Shown here: positions 1-11,966 of the stretch, piece after piece
Numbering within the stretch: the stretch's first letter is position 1
Layout of the letters: each line of letters opens with the position of its first letter
DNA from: Picochlorum sp. 'celeri'
Taxonomy: Eukaryota; Chlorophyta; Trebouxiophyceae
Assembly (NCBI GenBank): GCA_010909725.1
Contig: JAACMV010000019.1
Span: 434,001-498,000, forward strand
Direction: 5' to 3'
DNA length: 64,000 nucleotides
Made by a program: the position numbers and the translations under genes
Notes under the pieces: model-generated
The model's input: the letters and a program-made list of their open reading frames with translations, nothing else
What the model was told of the DNA's origin: nothing
Database searches by the model: none

Positions 1-2022
1 CCATCAAAGTAGTCATGCTCTCCTCCTGAAATTATTCTAAGATGTGATGTATCGAATTCAGGTAAATCTAACTCGATACGAGACTTAGTGCCCTGCAGAT
101 ATAACATAGAGTTGCATGATTGACTCTTCTCAAAATTAAACTACAGCCACTGTATTCGTACCATTTCTTCTGCCACCTTGGCGTACAAATCAATGAAATG
201 AGACATGTGATGAGATTGAAGATGTCCTGGAATATTCATACAGGTAACTGTGGAAGCAATATGCTGCAATGCTTTTGCATTTTCTCCTGCATCGCGATAT
301 TCCTGGCCTAGAGCTTCATGCAAATGTTCTTCCATAATGTCCCAACCTCTACCATCTAGAACTTTGATAGCTTTTCTATGCATCAATGAAGCAAGCTTCA
401 TTTCATTGGACTGCCCGTAACGAAGCCCTGCAAGAACTAAGTGAAAACCACGTCTCCTATTCTTGGGTGGCACTTGTTGTGCCTGGAGATAAGAAGAGTA
501 TTCCAACAGTAACCCCGCTCTTAAGCTTCCCTCATTGAAATGAGCTCTCATAATAATCCAACTAGCATCCGAGTACCTACCAATCGATGAAAGTAATCTT
601 GCCCATGTGAGAGATAATCTGGTGGAATAAAGGGTTGCTAGAGATTTGCCGAATCCTTTTTCTGCCTCTATCAATCCGGCATACCGAATGAATGACTCTT
701 TAAAATGCCCTATGCATGTAGCAAGCGAAATACCGCCAACAATATTTGCAACTCCTAGACATTCCTGGGCAGATGCATAGTGGAAATACAACTTGTCAGA
801 TTTTAAATCTGCTGACAAGAGCTTCAAGGTAGAAATTGCAGTATTGTAATCACCCACCATCATCAGCAAATCACTTTGGCGTCTCATGGCTGCCTCAACA
901 CTAGCCTTATTGAGTTCTTGAAACTGAGGCGAACTCTGAGAATAGATTGAGTGTTCAGACTCTTCAGATCCATCAAATGCACTCATGCTTGACTGAGAAG
1001 AAGTTGTCTTGCGAAACAAAAATGTTTTCAATTGATTCTTCAACCCTCTTCTCGATGATCCTATTACCACTTCTAATTCTCTTATCCGTTCTTCTATGAA
1101 TGGAATGAGACATGTGGATGACAAAGCCTCAACAAACGTCACCAATTGCATGCCAGGACTTGATTTAATTGTGTTTTCCCTCTCTTGAGACAAATCGACA
1201 TAACTTGGGAGCGAATATCTCTTCTTTCCTTTCTCTTCCTCATATAGCTTCAATGCAGTATCAACCTTCTCATCATATTCTCCGACAAAGATGACGTGCC
1301 TCTGAGCCATTCCACCAGACAGCAAAGTCAACAACTTTGGTGACAAGTTCTGCTCCAAAATTTCCAATTTCTGCCGCCAGGACTCAATCGAACTCACATG
1401 CATAACAAAAAGGCCTATACATGGAAGTAAGTACACGTCAGACGAAAGCATTGAAAAGAAGTCAACAGGGAACGTACAAATTAATGGATCATCCTGAGTC
1501 TCATGAACTTGAAACCGCAGAGCATCAAACAAGGCCTCGCAATAGCGCTCAAAATACTCCGGAAGATCCTCTGACGTATCATCCGAACGTTCCTCTTCTG
1601 GCATGTGCTGATGCAAAACATCTACTAATTGATTCTCTGCTGCCATGATGTCAGAGGCATCACTCAGAACTGAAAACTCTGACCCAGCACTGCAGAAACG
1701 GATCGTCACCTCATGGAGGCGTATTGGATATTCAGCAGGCGTCCTAATCGGGACTGCATAGTATATTGTCTCCACAAATTAGACTACAGTCAGCTCTACT
1801 GCAGCAAAAAGACCGTTTCATGACAACGAACACACCTCCTAAGCCTTTGTTTAAACCTTTGACACGGCGTTCGCAGAGGAATATATCCTTTAAATCTTTA
1901 TTAAATCCATCACGACAGTATTCTTCCGCCTCTTCCTCCGGAATGAGAGCCACAAGTGGTGACCACCGTTCCTTGAGCCAGGCCTTGTACTCGGCTAGGC
2001 TCGACTCTTTCGTGCGCAACAT
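1..2022 (-). CDS. TRAPPC8: TRAPP complex subunit 8 (Trs85-like), 3' end outside window
   Basis: Subunit specific to the TRAPPIII tethering complex, which activates Rab1/Ypt1 at the Golgi and in autophagy. Inferred exons are 2022-1836, 1753-162 and 92-1 (continuing off the left edge), with introns of 82 and 69 nt. Both junctions keep frame: the first joins KGLG to VPIRTPAE, the second follows EEM. The N-terminus (SPLVALIPEEEAEEY) and the central helical block with DYNTAISTLKLLSADLKSDK and HYASAQECLGVA are typical of TRAPPC8. About 620 residues are visible; the family usually exceeds 1000, so roughly half is missing. The start is the only ATG before the conserved N-terminus. GatB, on the same strand, ends only 47 nt upstream, leaving almost no room for a separate promoter. 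Family call is firm; exon ends are inference. Confidence 0.85.
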
Positions 2023-2069
2023 AGGCTATAATCTTCTAAATCATGTTGAACTATAAAAATATATTAAAT

Positions 2070-3903
2070 CTAGGCATCCAGCATGCTCATCAAAATCCTA
2101 TTGAGTTCCTTAGGATTAGCTCTACCACCAGATTCCTTCATGACTTGGCCAACAAAGTATCCCTTTAACTTTGTCTTGCCGTTTCTATATCCTTCCAGCT
2201 GTGATGGATTGGCATCGAATACCTTCTGTACAATTTCACGCAATGTCGCCTCATCAGATATCTGAATGAGACCATTAGCGTCGACAAATTCCCGAACGCT
2301 CTTCCCCTCTGCTTCCCCATTCACCAACCTGGGCAAAATTTCTTTGCCAATCTTCCCACTGATGACCGACTCTTCAATCAATTTGATCATATCTCCCAGC
2401 GTCTCTGGTGTCATCTTCAGATCGGAAAATTTGATTCCTTCGGATTTGACTACAGCATTCACATCCCCCATAACCCAGTTTGCTGCCTGCTTCACAGAAG
2501 CTCCAGAGTTGAGTACTCTGTCGAAATATGCTGCAATATCTTCATCATCGCTGAGAACAAGGGCATCATATTCCGATAATCCCAGAGACATGTATCGCTT
2601 TCTTTTTTCTGATGGAAGTTCAGGCAGAGACTCTCTGAGGCTTTGTATGAACTCTTCCGAAATATGTAAATCTGGGATGTCAGGTTCTGGAAAGTATCTG
2701 TAGTCAGCCAGACCTTCCTTCCTCCTCATTGAGGCTGTTGATTGAGTGTTTTCGTCCCATAATCGAGTCTCTTGCACAATTTCTGACTCGTTATTATCTT
2801 CAATCAATTGACACTGCCTAATGTACTCGTAGTCTATTGCCCTTTGCATTGCATTGAAAGAATTCATGTTCTTGATTTCCACCTTTGTTCCAAATTCTGT
2901 CGCTCCCTTTCGTCGTACAGACACGTTGACATCGCATCTCATGGATCCCTCCTGCAATATAAGTGAAAAATTATTCACATGTGAGCCATGCTGAAATAAT
3001 AATCTTCATCACGTACAGCCATATTGCCGTTGGATGCCCCTATACACAGCATAATTCTTCGAAGTTCTGCTGCATACATTGCAGCCTCTTTTCCAGTTCT
3101 CATATCCGGCTCAGATACAATCTCTAGTAATGGGACCCCACCTCTATTATAATCTACTTGTGAAGATTGAGAACCAGAAAGGCTGTCAGCACCTGTATAC
3201 ACAATCTTTCCAGCATCCTCTTCCATGTGAGCTCTGGTGATCCCAACTCTCTTGCTCCCCTCATCAGGTATAACGACATCAATATACCCTTCATAACAAA
3301 GGGGTATATCATATTGAGAAATCTGATATCCTTTGGGCAAGTCAGCGTAGAAATATTGTTTCCTGTCAAACTTGCTATCTTTATTGATGTTACAGTTGAG
3401 AGCCAAACCAGCCAGGATACTTTTTCTAACTACTTCTTGTCCCAGCATAGGAAGCGTGCCCTGAACAGAAATAATGTTAATGTCATCGTCTTCATACACT
3501 ACATGTCTCTCACACACAATCACATACAGGATGTCCTAAACAGATCGGGCAGATGTGCGTATTAGGATCCGCACCATACTCATTCTTACAAGAGCAGAAG
3601 GCCTTTGTTGCTGTGTTCAGCTGCACGTGGCACTCGATCCCAATAACAGCCTCATATTCCTATACAAAGGAGTCACATTGATCAAAAGATGAACAGATAA
3701 CATTCACATTATCCTAAATTCCAACATACCGAGGAGAACTTTTCAACACTCAAAGCCTCCTTCGATGCAGCTACATGAAGGTTTGATCGGCCCACAGATC
3801 GCAAAGAAAGAGACCATTTGTTATCTGAAGATATTCTGTAGTACGATGGTTTGGCTAACCGTGGTTTGGAGAGAACCGTTCCAAGCATTCTGAGAGCAGT
3901 CAT
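2070..3903 (-). CDS. GATB: Glutamyl/aspartyl-tRNA(Gln/Asn) amidotransferase subunit B, organellar
   Basis: Subunit B of the GatCAB amidotransferase, which converts Glu-tRNA(Gln) to Gln-tRNA(Gln) in plastids and mitochondria. Exons 3903-3730, 3659-3528, 3460-3017 and 2951-2070, with introns of 70, 67 and 65 nt, give 543 aa, usual for GatB plus a transit peptide. The basic, Ser-rich N-terminus ([19 protein letters not shown]) fits organelle import. Family blocks follow in order: [14 protein letters not shown], the Cys cluster CSCKNEYG...[50 protein letters not shown] split by the last intron, then the C-terminal YqeY-like tail. The upstream open frame continues to a TTG at 3936, but 3903 is the first ATG. 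It lies 57 nt below the fibronectin protein stop and 47 nt above the TRAPPC8 start, all on one strand. Confidence 0.94.
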
Positions 3904-3960
3904 GCTACGTAGCACTCCTGTGTTGAATATCGCCAATTTACAAGATAAATACGGTATAAA

Positions 3961-6900
3961 TTAAGAATACAAGTACAGGTACAGAAGTACTGACAGTAGA
4001 AGTCCTAGTATAAGCAGTGAAATATTGAATTGCATCATCTCGTCCTTCTGCTTTGGCTTTTTAGCCACTTTCATCTCTGCATCAACAAAACTTGTCAAAA
4101 ATACATTCTGCGGCATGGCTACATGGAGTTATGGCACCTTTACTTACCTAGTTGGTTGATATTTCTCTGCTTTCTGTGAGGGTGAACTGTGGTCTCTGAC
4201 TGTTTCATAGAGGACTTCATGCCATTACCAGGCTCAACAGTCTTGTGGACCTGTACATCACTTGCTACTTTCTGAAGTTTGTCCAATCTATCGATATGCA
4301 ATACATACGGCTCACTCCAACTACCGTGACCTAATCCATGCTCACCGATTGAGCGGATACGTATGCTGAGGTCACCATGATATTCTGGGAGTGGAATCGA
4401 GCACGAGTCTTCTGTTCTTTTATATGACTTGCGCATGATGGCAGAAGCCTTTTTGTCAAGCCGATGTTTTGATTCATAGCCCTCCGTTTTTGACTTTGTA
4501 TAAGCTTTGTTCATCTCAACCTCATAGCCAATGCATTTGGCATGATGCACACTTGCTTGCTGCTCTTGCCAGGAGATCCGGACTACCCCTTCTTGAACAA
4601 TAGACTTTGTTATCCTAGGAGGTGCTGGTGGGGAAAGAGATGTCTGAATTTCTGTATTATCAGACCAATCACTCTTACCAACACTGTTATAGGCTCTGAC
4701 TCGTACAAAGTACTTGGAGCCGAAGTCTAAATTCGTGACTCGATATGACACATCAGGCCCTCGATACACCACATCATAGTCATCAAAGTTTCGATGCAGA
4801 CTGGTCGCTATCTCAAAGTCTGATATTGTTGATCCGTTGTCTTCTGGGTGCTCCCAGGACAGCTTGAATGCGTTTCCTGCTCCTGCTGGAATGGCACGTG
4901 GTGCTCCTGGTCTTGCTGGTGCATCTGCCTCAGTTGTTGTCAGTAAGGGATCACTCCAAGGGCCCCAGCCCGTGCTGCTCCCAGATCTGATTCGAAATGA
5001 ATACTGACAACCAGACAAAAGATTTTTAACAATGCCACTTTCATCCGGGGCAACTTGGCAGACAAGTGGATGAGATCGTGGTGAAGCCTGCCCAACTCTG
5101 TTTGCCTCAATTTGAATGTATTTGACAACCTCGGAACATGTTTCTCTCGTCCAATCTACATGTACTTCGTTTTTCGACTTGGAAATAATCTTGAAGTTCT
5201 TTGGAGCATTTGGCAGCGTAGATGTTGTCATAAAGTTTATTGTTTTTGACCATGGACCGAGCCTTCTATTATCTTCTCCTCGAACTTTACATCCATACGC
5301 TGTTTCTGGTAGTAGATCCACCACTGCAAAATATCATCTTCGTTACAACATGATGATGGAGCAAAATCAGTCGTCCAAGTCTTGTGGGAATTATGGTGAC
5401 ATACCTTTGCATGAAGTCTCTTGGCCCGAGTAGACTATTTTGAAATCTCCAGGCAAATTTTCATCGAGACGAGAGATCCCCACAGTGAAAGACTTTGGCT
5501 GATGGGCAGAGTCTGATACATCCCAGGAAATCAAACAAGAAGATGCTTTCAAATCTCTTACTTGAATATCGTCTATAGTACAAAGGGGTTTACTGGGCTT
5601 GAAGCAAACTGCAGACATGAAATTGGTAAGTCAGGCTGAAAAACATTACTAGTTTGGTGACTAAACATACCATGATTGCTCCATTTTGAGATCCCTTGAT
5701 CCGACTTCATACGTACTCGTGCCTTGTACTTCGTTCCAGGTGATAATCCCTCTAATAGACAATTGGGTTCCTCCCCCTGATATACTGTTCTAAAGTGGGT
5801 ATGTTCATCAGTATTGTGGCTTGTCTCAGATACTTGAGCCTCAAACATGATATTAGCCCCCGAATCTCCCTTGCTTTTCTTTAGAACCCACGATAAATAA
5901 TTTCCTGACTCACTCTCATGATAATGTAGCGAGGATGGAACTGCATGTGACTTTATAGTGACATTTATATGTTCACTGTAACTTTCACCGCCAGGGTTAA
6001 CTGATTTCACCCTCACAATGTGTTCCAAATCAGGCAAAATTTCCATAGTTTCACACATAGTGTCACTGCCTTGATACAAAATTTTCCACTCCTTGCCTAA
6101 TGCAGCTTCGCTCTCTCTGACCTCCAAGGTGAATGTCTCATCCCCCTTTCCTCCGACAGATTGCCAAGAGAAAATCAATACTCCTTCTGATAACACGTAA
6201 GACAGGTTTACTGGGGCTTCTGGCTTTGATACTAGAGTTCGAACAGCCAGAGGCGGGCTCCAGGGGCTTAGACCCTTTGCATTCTCCGCACAAACTCTAA
6301 TTGTATATTCAGAATCGGGCTGAAGCTTTGCCAAAACAAGCATGCAATCCTGCACCTTTGCCACAAAATCGAACGAGCCTCTACCATTATCCATCTCAAT
6401 GCGATAGCCAGTTACCTCTGCTCCATTTCCTGAAGGCTTCAGCCATTCAAACGTTAGCGAGTCTGATGCTAATGATGTACAAAATATCTGACTAGGGGCA
6501 TCGGGGACTGACGCCTGAGTGAGAAATGAAGCAATGCTGCTGAAAGCACCTTCTCCGAGACAATTGACAGCCTAAAACACATATTGATTAGGTTATGATA
6601 AAATTTTAATCTCGCTGTCAAATCTCTATGCTCACATACCTTTACTCTCACATTATACCTGACCCCTGCTGAAAGATTCCTCCACACAAATGTCCTCTCA
6701 CTCCCTCTATACACTTCATACATACCTTGTGCATTTATTGGAAGTATTGCATTGTCCTGCAGGTTCAATGGCAATGTTCCTTCCAAAACATACTCGGAAA
6801 TTTCTCGACCACCATTCTCCTCTGGTTCTGACCACTTCAAATTCAAAAAGTCCTCGCCCCTAGCTATCAAAACAGGCGGAAGCATGGCAGATGGGCAAGT

Positions 6901-7392
6901 AGATTTCGTTTGAAATATCAAAATATCCGATGGTGGCGCAAGCTTAATCTGAACATTCTTGTCTGTGGTCATGGGATGACATTTCACTCGAAGGGCATAT
7001 TTCCTACCTGGGTGCAACCCTTTCACTTGCACATGTGTTGCTGGGCCAGAGTACTGTGTACACCATCGTTCCTCACTGATCCCTTGTTCATTATCTTCAT
7101 TATTGGATTTTATTTGCTGCATTTCCAGCAAAAAGGACATGAGATACTCCAGAACATAGACATCAGTGGAGTGGACAGTCACAGGAACAGAAGACCACTG
7201 AACACAAACACTCGTAGCATCTACTTCTACCAGCTTTGGCACATCTAGAGCCTTGTCAATCATCAAAATAGGCTGAAAGTCTTTGTCAACATTTCCACTC
7301 GGCCAAGCGCCGAGTTGACTACTCGAAACACTCTCGTCAGGCGTGTTCATGCTTGTTTCCAGACCCAGGCTGTTGTTACTCTCCGCAAGCAT
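3961..7392 (-). CDS. FNDC3-like protein: nine fibronectin type III repeats and a C-terminal membrane anchor
   Basis: Exons 7392-6640, 6571-5671, 5608-5405, 5323-4148 and 4076-3961 with introns of 68, 62, 81 and 71 nt give 1049 aa. Nine FN3 repeats can be counted, each with the conserved core Trp (for example VCVQWSS, LNLKWSEPEENGG, LTFEWLKPSGNG, IFSWQSVG) and the G/strand motif resembling YNVRVKVCE or YFVRVRAYNSVG. The short last exon encodes a basic stretch (MKVAKKPKQKDEMM) and then about 20 hydrophobic residues ending LLYLYLYS, a tail anchor. Nine FN3 repeats plus a tail anchor is the layout of animal FNDC3A/B, ER/Golgi-associated cytosolic-facing proteins of poorly defined function. There is no signal peptide, so it is probably not secreted. 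Start 7392 is the first ATG in frame; an AG acceptor just upstream suggests a 5'UTR intron. Confidence 0.8.
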
Positions 7393-7819
7393 CTGGGAAC
7401 CTAAAATATAAAATATGAGACTGGATAATATACCCGATCTATTGCAACATCCTCGTATCGCTTATGGGAGCTTCGAAGGAAGTTGACTTTGAGGGCCTTG
7501 AGAACCACGTTGAAATTGACACGTTTTCCCGCAGTCAAAGGGCATCAACGCATTTACAATTCAATCTATGCGCTGTCGATGCGATGCAACTCCATATTGC
7601 TGACTGGAGTCCCGAGAATCTATTGAACTTTTGAAATGAAACAATTTCAATTGCCTAATTAAGGACATTGCAATTGCAATTGCCCTTCATTTAAACATGG
7701 TGGCAGTACTAGTGTGCTCGCTATGGCTCGAAGAAGGCAATTGGTAAATCATATCGAGAGTAGCCCACCATGTGGACTCTGTAGCCAGCAATAGTCGATA
7801 ACAGTTCCGTGGAATTCAG
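7393..7819. promoter_or_regulatory. Divergent intergenic region with two inverted repeats
   Basis: 427 nt between the divergent starts of the FN3 protein and the Rpr2-like gene, without a convincing gene. It holds a perfect 14-bp palindrome GCAATTGCAATTGC at 7670-7683 and, just before it, an inverted repeat TTGAAAT/ATTTCAA at 7631-7650. A possible 5'UTR intron of the FN3 gene lies at about 7400-7440 (minus). Confidence 0.4.
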
Positions 7820-8327
7820 ATGCCTCCGTCTTCCATCCGAGATGTCAGCAAGAAGGACTCTTCGAAGTTGCCTCACGCGAAAAGAATTAAGTTTTTATTC
7901 TCTGCAGCGAATAGAATGGTTGCTGTGTCACCTGCGTATGCGAGCTATCTCGGGAGGAGATGTTTGAAGGTATGCAACTTTGGCTTGAAAACCAAAGGAA
8001 AATGAGGGTTGAAGATAGAATTTTGATTGGATCACATATGATATGTAGGAAATAGAGAGTGCCACTCGGAATCATGGGATGTCAAATGCTCAAATAGCTC
8101 GTCTATGCAGGCGATGTGGTTGTCCTGTGTCGCAGGAGGCAGGTCATGTGGAAAAGCTATCCGCTTCGACTGTGAGAAGGTCACAACGACAGCATGCTAA
8201 GACCGGATCAGCTGTGATGCGAGCAGGCATTATTAAAACATGTCCTCTATGTCAGAATAAAATTACATACAAGTTCCCCACGGTTGCTATCGCGGAGAGT
8301 AAATTGAGCAAATGTATCAAATCTTAG
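7820..8327 (+). CDS. RNase P/MRP subunit, Rpr2/Rpp21/Snm1 family
   Basis: Two exons, 7820-7969 and 8049-8327, with a 79-nt intron (GTATGC...TAG) give 142 aa. The frame runs through as LKEIESATRNHGMSNAQIARLCRRCG. The second exon carries two CxxC pairs, LCRRCGCPV and TCPLCQNKI, about 45 residues apart, with a basic stretch between them (VRRSQRQHAK). Together with the helical N-terminus this is the zinc ribbon layout of Rpr2/Rpp21/Snm1, protein subunits of nuclear RNase P (tRNA 5' processing) or RNase MRP. The N-terminus (MPPSSIRDVSKKDSSKLPHA) is basic and of low complexity. The stop codon overlaps the stop of the convergent ABC1 kinase gene. Which of the paralogous subunits it is cannot be told. 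Confidence 0.6.
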
Positions 8328-10604
8328 GAAAATTTGTTCTGGTGTTCGGATGGCGATCTCTCTTTTGGGTGAAACCAAGACGACACGTTTTTCGCAATTC
8401 TCTTATAAATCGCTTTGATGAATGCCCAAAACACAGCGATTGTGAATTTGATGAGTTCAAATATGTTTTTAGGAGGACTGTCAAATACTTTTGGAACAGA
8501 GGCTTTGAAGAGCATGGCAAGCCTCTTTCTCTGTGCTCTTGCAGCAGGTGTGGATTTAAGAATCCCAGATGCTAATTCTCCAGCTGTATCACTGCTCATC
8601 ACCTCTGACAAGATATCTAACAACTGTTCCCTGGTTTCCTGGTCCATGGCAGCAATGGTGGAAGCTGGATTGGACATAATTAATGTTCTCCTCAGAGGCA
8701 CGTTTCTCCTATCAAGAAGCAGGTTTTTCATATCCATCGCTGTTGACTTGGAAATTCCAGATGGTGATCTTTCTTCATCATCACTATCAATTCTATTCGC
8801 TTGCTGGGCGGCAGATAACCACACTTGCAAGATCTGCCTAGTGGTCTCATCAGCTCTCAGTGCGTCTCCACCAGGCATTAGCAGCAACTCTTTCAATAAC
8901 TTTTGTGACGCAGGCCTTCTATCAGATAAAAGTTGATTTAATACCACAGGCATCCCAGCAGCGACTAATTTAAAATTCGGGTCAACTGCCAGTGCAACGC
9001 CCTCTAAGGAAGACACTGACCGAACGACGAGTGGGAAAAATGGGGGCAGAAGGAACTTGTACTTGAATGCTAGTTTGAATAAGACTCCTACCAATGTGCT
9101 GAAGTCAAGCTTGGTAGTCTGTAAGCTAAGCAATGGAAGTTGCTTCGAAAGACTCCCTTCTGCCTGCTCTATATTTTGTCCACCACTTGACATCACTGCC
9201 TGAAACTCCTTTTCTAAATCTTGAGCCAGCATTTCTTTATTTGTTTCTGGTTTCAAAAGATTGAGTTCATTCAAATCGTTTACTAGCCGTTTCCAATCTC
9301 CCAAACCCAGATGCACCAATGCAGCCATCATAGCTTGGCGGTCACTTGGCATGACATATACTAACAACCCAAAGTCAAGGTAGCAGAGCTGATTGTCATT
9401 CGTCAGCAGGAGATTGCCAGAATGAGGATCTGCAAAAGTAATCAGAGATATCATATCATTGACAATCCAGTATAAAGGTGCATACAAAATCAGAAAATGT
9501 CATACCTCCATGCATGCATCCAGTCACAAGCAACTGCGACAAAGAACATTGGATTCCCATTCTGACCAAATTCAGAACCTTTGGATTATCTCTGACATCG
9601 CCATTATCCATAAGCTGAGATGGGCTTTTTCCATCAATCCATTCAGACACAAAGACTTTGTCTGAACAAAGCTCTTCCACAGGGGCAGGAATTGTTATGA
9701 ATGGCAAGCTTCTATGAGCTTTCAAGAAGGATTTAGAATTCTTCACCTCATTGCGAAAATCACATTCCCCTAGCAATCCTTGTCCAACTTCGTCCACCAA
9801 AACTCTCAAATCTCTCGTGATGCCCGCCAGCTTCTGCACAATGCCTATCGTATTCCTGAGCAGCCCAATGTCAGTCTTGATGCTTTCATATGCACCGGGT
9901 CTACGGACTTTTACGGCAACTTGCTTGCCTCCATACTCTTGCTTGAGAACACCTCTATAGACTTGCCCCATAGAAGCCGAGGCAATCGGCTCATCAGAGA
10001 GACTTGTAAAAATCTGTTCAATTGGTCTGCCCCATTCTGCCTCCAGAATAGAGTAAGCCAGCCCATTATCAAACGGCTTCACGCTATCTTGAAGCTTGGA
10101 TAGATATTTTGAGTACGAATCTCCAATAAAATCAGGCCTCATACTCGCGGTCTGAGCAAGTTTCACAAACGTTGGTCCCAATCGAGTCAGTATCTCTTCC
10201 AGCTGTCTGGCCACCTTGGCATTGTCAAGCTGTTTGCCTAGCATTGCGCAAGAAATCTTCTCCCATGACACAAACAGGAGAAAGTATAACAATGCAATGG
10301 ATATTTCAATTGCTCGTAGAAGCTCCAGCAAGTCGTCCTCAATGACGCTCCTTTCCACTAGCCTAGTCTCAGTAACTCCACCTGAACCACCAGAATGTGT
10401 CAACTGTCCATTCCTATGTCTTCCCTGTAAACTCGGTCTCATGCGCCAAGTACTGCAAAAACCACAGTGTTTGGTACGATCCAATGGAGAAAACTGCCGC
10501 GCTCGGAAAGGTTTTATCCGCACTTTGACGAGCGGGGAACACATGCCTGAACACACAGGCACACTGCCCATGGGCTCAACCATTCTCTTGTTATGTAATC
10601 CCAT
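8324..10604 (-). CDS. ABC1/UbiB-like atypical kinase, probably plastidial
   Basis: Exons 10604-9506 and 9429-8324, separated by a 76-nt intron, give 734 aa. ABC1K proteins are atypical kinases or ATPases that control prenyl-quinone and tocopherol metabolism; in plants many sit in plastoglobules. Visible motifs: KxGQ-type KLAQTASMRPDF with Ala in place of Gly, the loop ASASMGQVYRG, the VAIK-like Lys in VAVKVRRPG, the ECDFRNEV acid motif, catalytic MHGDPHSGN split by the intron, and metal-binding YLDFGLL. The first 80 residues are Arg/Ser-rich and lack acids, like a transit peptide. A hydrophobic segment (LLYFLLFVSW) precedes the domain and a second (FIKAIYKRIAK region) follows near the C-terminus. 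Start 10604 is an ATG. It diverges from the SDR gene across 214 nt. The exact ABC1K subgroup is not assigned. Confidence 0.88.
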
Positions 10605-10818
10605 TAATGTATTCAGAATATCTGCTGATGGTGTAATCCTGGGATCAATGAGTCACAGATGGTGGTTCAGTCTGATCTGTGTGTCTCCTTCCAGTTGCCT
10701 TGCAATTGAAAGACAATCGTCAGGACAAGGATCCTCATGGGGGAGGACAGGTATTCGAGTGTCGATCGGGAACTTCCATGTGCATTCTTTATAGATTTGT
10801 TATTATCATGGGTGCATT

Positions 10819-11874
10819 ATGCTTCAGGGACTCGATGTGGTGTACTGCAACTTGATTTTGTACTTTCTTGGGCTTTGGCACGTATTTGAGAATATTGTAG
10901 AAAATATACTATGCCCTAGTAGCAATACCAATGACGACATAGATCTTTCAGGGAAGACTGCAGTGATAACTGGCTGTAATCGCGGCCTAGGGAAAGCTCT
11001 CTGTTTTGAATTATGTAAGAGGGGTTGTCACGTGATTCTCGTGTGCAGGGATCCAGCTGGAGCCCACAAGGTAGTAGAAGAGGTTTCGCAACTAATCCCT
11101 GTATGTGGTACTCTTGGGACGTGCGAGGTTGTCTACAGCGACCTCTCTCGTCTCGCAACTGTGAAGGCTTGTGTAAAAGCCCTCAAAGGCCTGCTCAAGT
11201 CGCGCAAGGTGAATTTCCTGATATGCAATGCCGGCATTATGGCACCAAAGCATCTCAATATAACGCATGATGGGTACGAGTTGCAGTTTCAAGTGAACTT
11301 TCTGTCACATGTGTATCTTGCCCATGGAGTATTGGAGCAGTCTTTAGTTGCGGATGATGGAAAAGTTGTGTTTGTAAGTTCTTTCGCACATTGGGGAGCT
11401 TCAGGAAATATATCAGAGTGTTTCAGATGCCTGGATAGATATAACGGAAAGCTTCAGTACTGTAATACCAAGTTCTTTGATGTTCTAATAGCAAGAGAGC
11501 TACAGAAGAGAATTTTGCAGGGATATTACCAACACAACTATGCAAGCATTGCGTGTCTGTCTGTCAATCCGGGTGTTGTCAATACGAAAATGGCTCGGGA
11601 GTTCTGCATCAACGAATTTCCGTCATGTTTAAACGGCATCATTGCAACTATATTTGGGGTACTGTACTCTGTCACTCTCAGAAAGCCAGAGAAAGCAGCC
11701 TGTCTTATCCTACAAGCTCTCCAGCATCAGAATTCAAGTACGTACATATCTCGTGGGCCATTTGGAAGTTGGACCCCACCGCATCTGCCGAGCAAGAAGA
11801 TATCAGAGGGAATCTCTGCTGAGCTGTGGGAATCCAGTCTTGATGTTCTTCGACAGGATGGGTGGTTGTTGTAA
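10819..11874 (+). CDS. Short-chain dehydrogenase/reductase, membrane-associated
   Basis: Single-exon gene of 351 aa. It is a classical SDR of the retinol-dehydrogenase/protochlorophyllide-reductase-like branch: nucleotide-binding TGCNRGLG at about residue 53, CRD after the second strand, NAGIMAP, the catalytic Ser in VSSFAHWG and the catalytic pair in YCNTK (YxxxK), then NPGVVNTKM. An N-terminal hydrophobic stretch (VVYCNLILYFLGLWHVF) is a likely membrane anchor. It reduces or oxidises a hydrophobic alcohol or ketone with NAD(P); the substrate cannot be read from the sequence. The carrier gene starts 92 nt downstream on the same strand. Confidence 0.82.
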   Translation: MLQGLDVVYCNLILYFLGLWHVFENIVENILCPSSNTNDDIDLSGKTAVITGCNRGLGKALCFELCKRGCHVILVCRDPAGAHKVVEEVSQLIPVCGTLGTCEVVYSDLSRLATVKACVKALKGLLKSRKVNFLICNAGIMAPKHLNITHDGYELQFQVNFLSHVYLAHGVLEQSLVADDGKVVFVSSFAHWGASGNISECFRCLDRYNGKLQYCNTKFFDVLIARELQKRILQGYYQHNYASIACLSVNPGVVNTKMAREFCINEFPSCLNGIIATIFGVLYSVTLRKPEKAACLILQALQHQNSSTYISRGPFGSWTPPHLPSKKISEGISAELWESSLDVLRQDGWLL

Positions 11875-11966
11875 TCCATATGGATTCATCGTAGATTGAT
11901 GCTGATGCCACTTCTTTACTTCATTGATTACTTAATTTTATTATTGACATTAAACGTTGCATCGCC

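Noticed and set aside
7393..7500. Open frame upstream of the FN3 start (KRVNFNVVLKALKVNF) as a first coding exon
   Set aside because: The splice GATCGG|GTATAT to TTTAG|GTTCCC does not keep the frame of the FN3 protein, so a 5'UTR intron is more likely.
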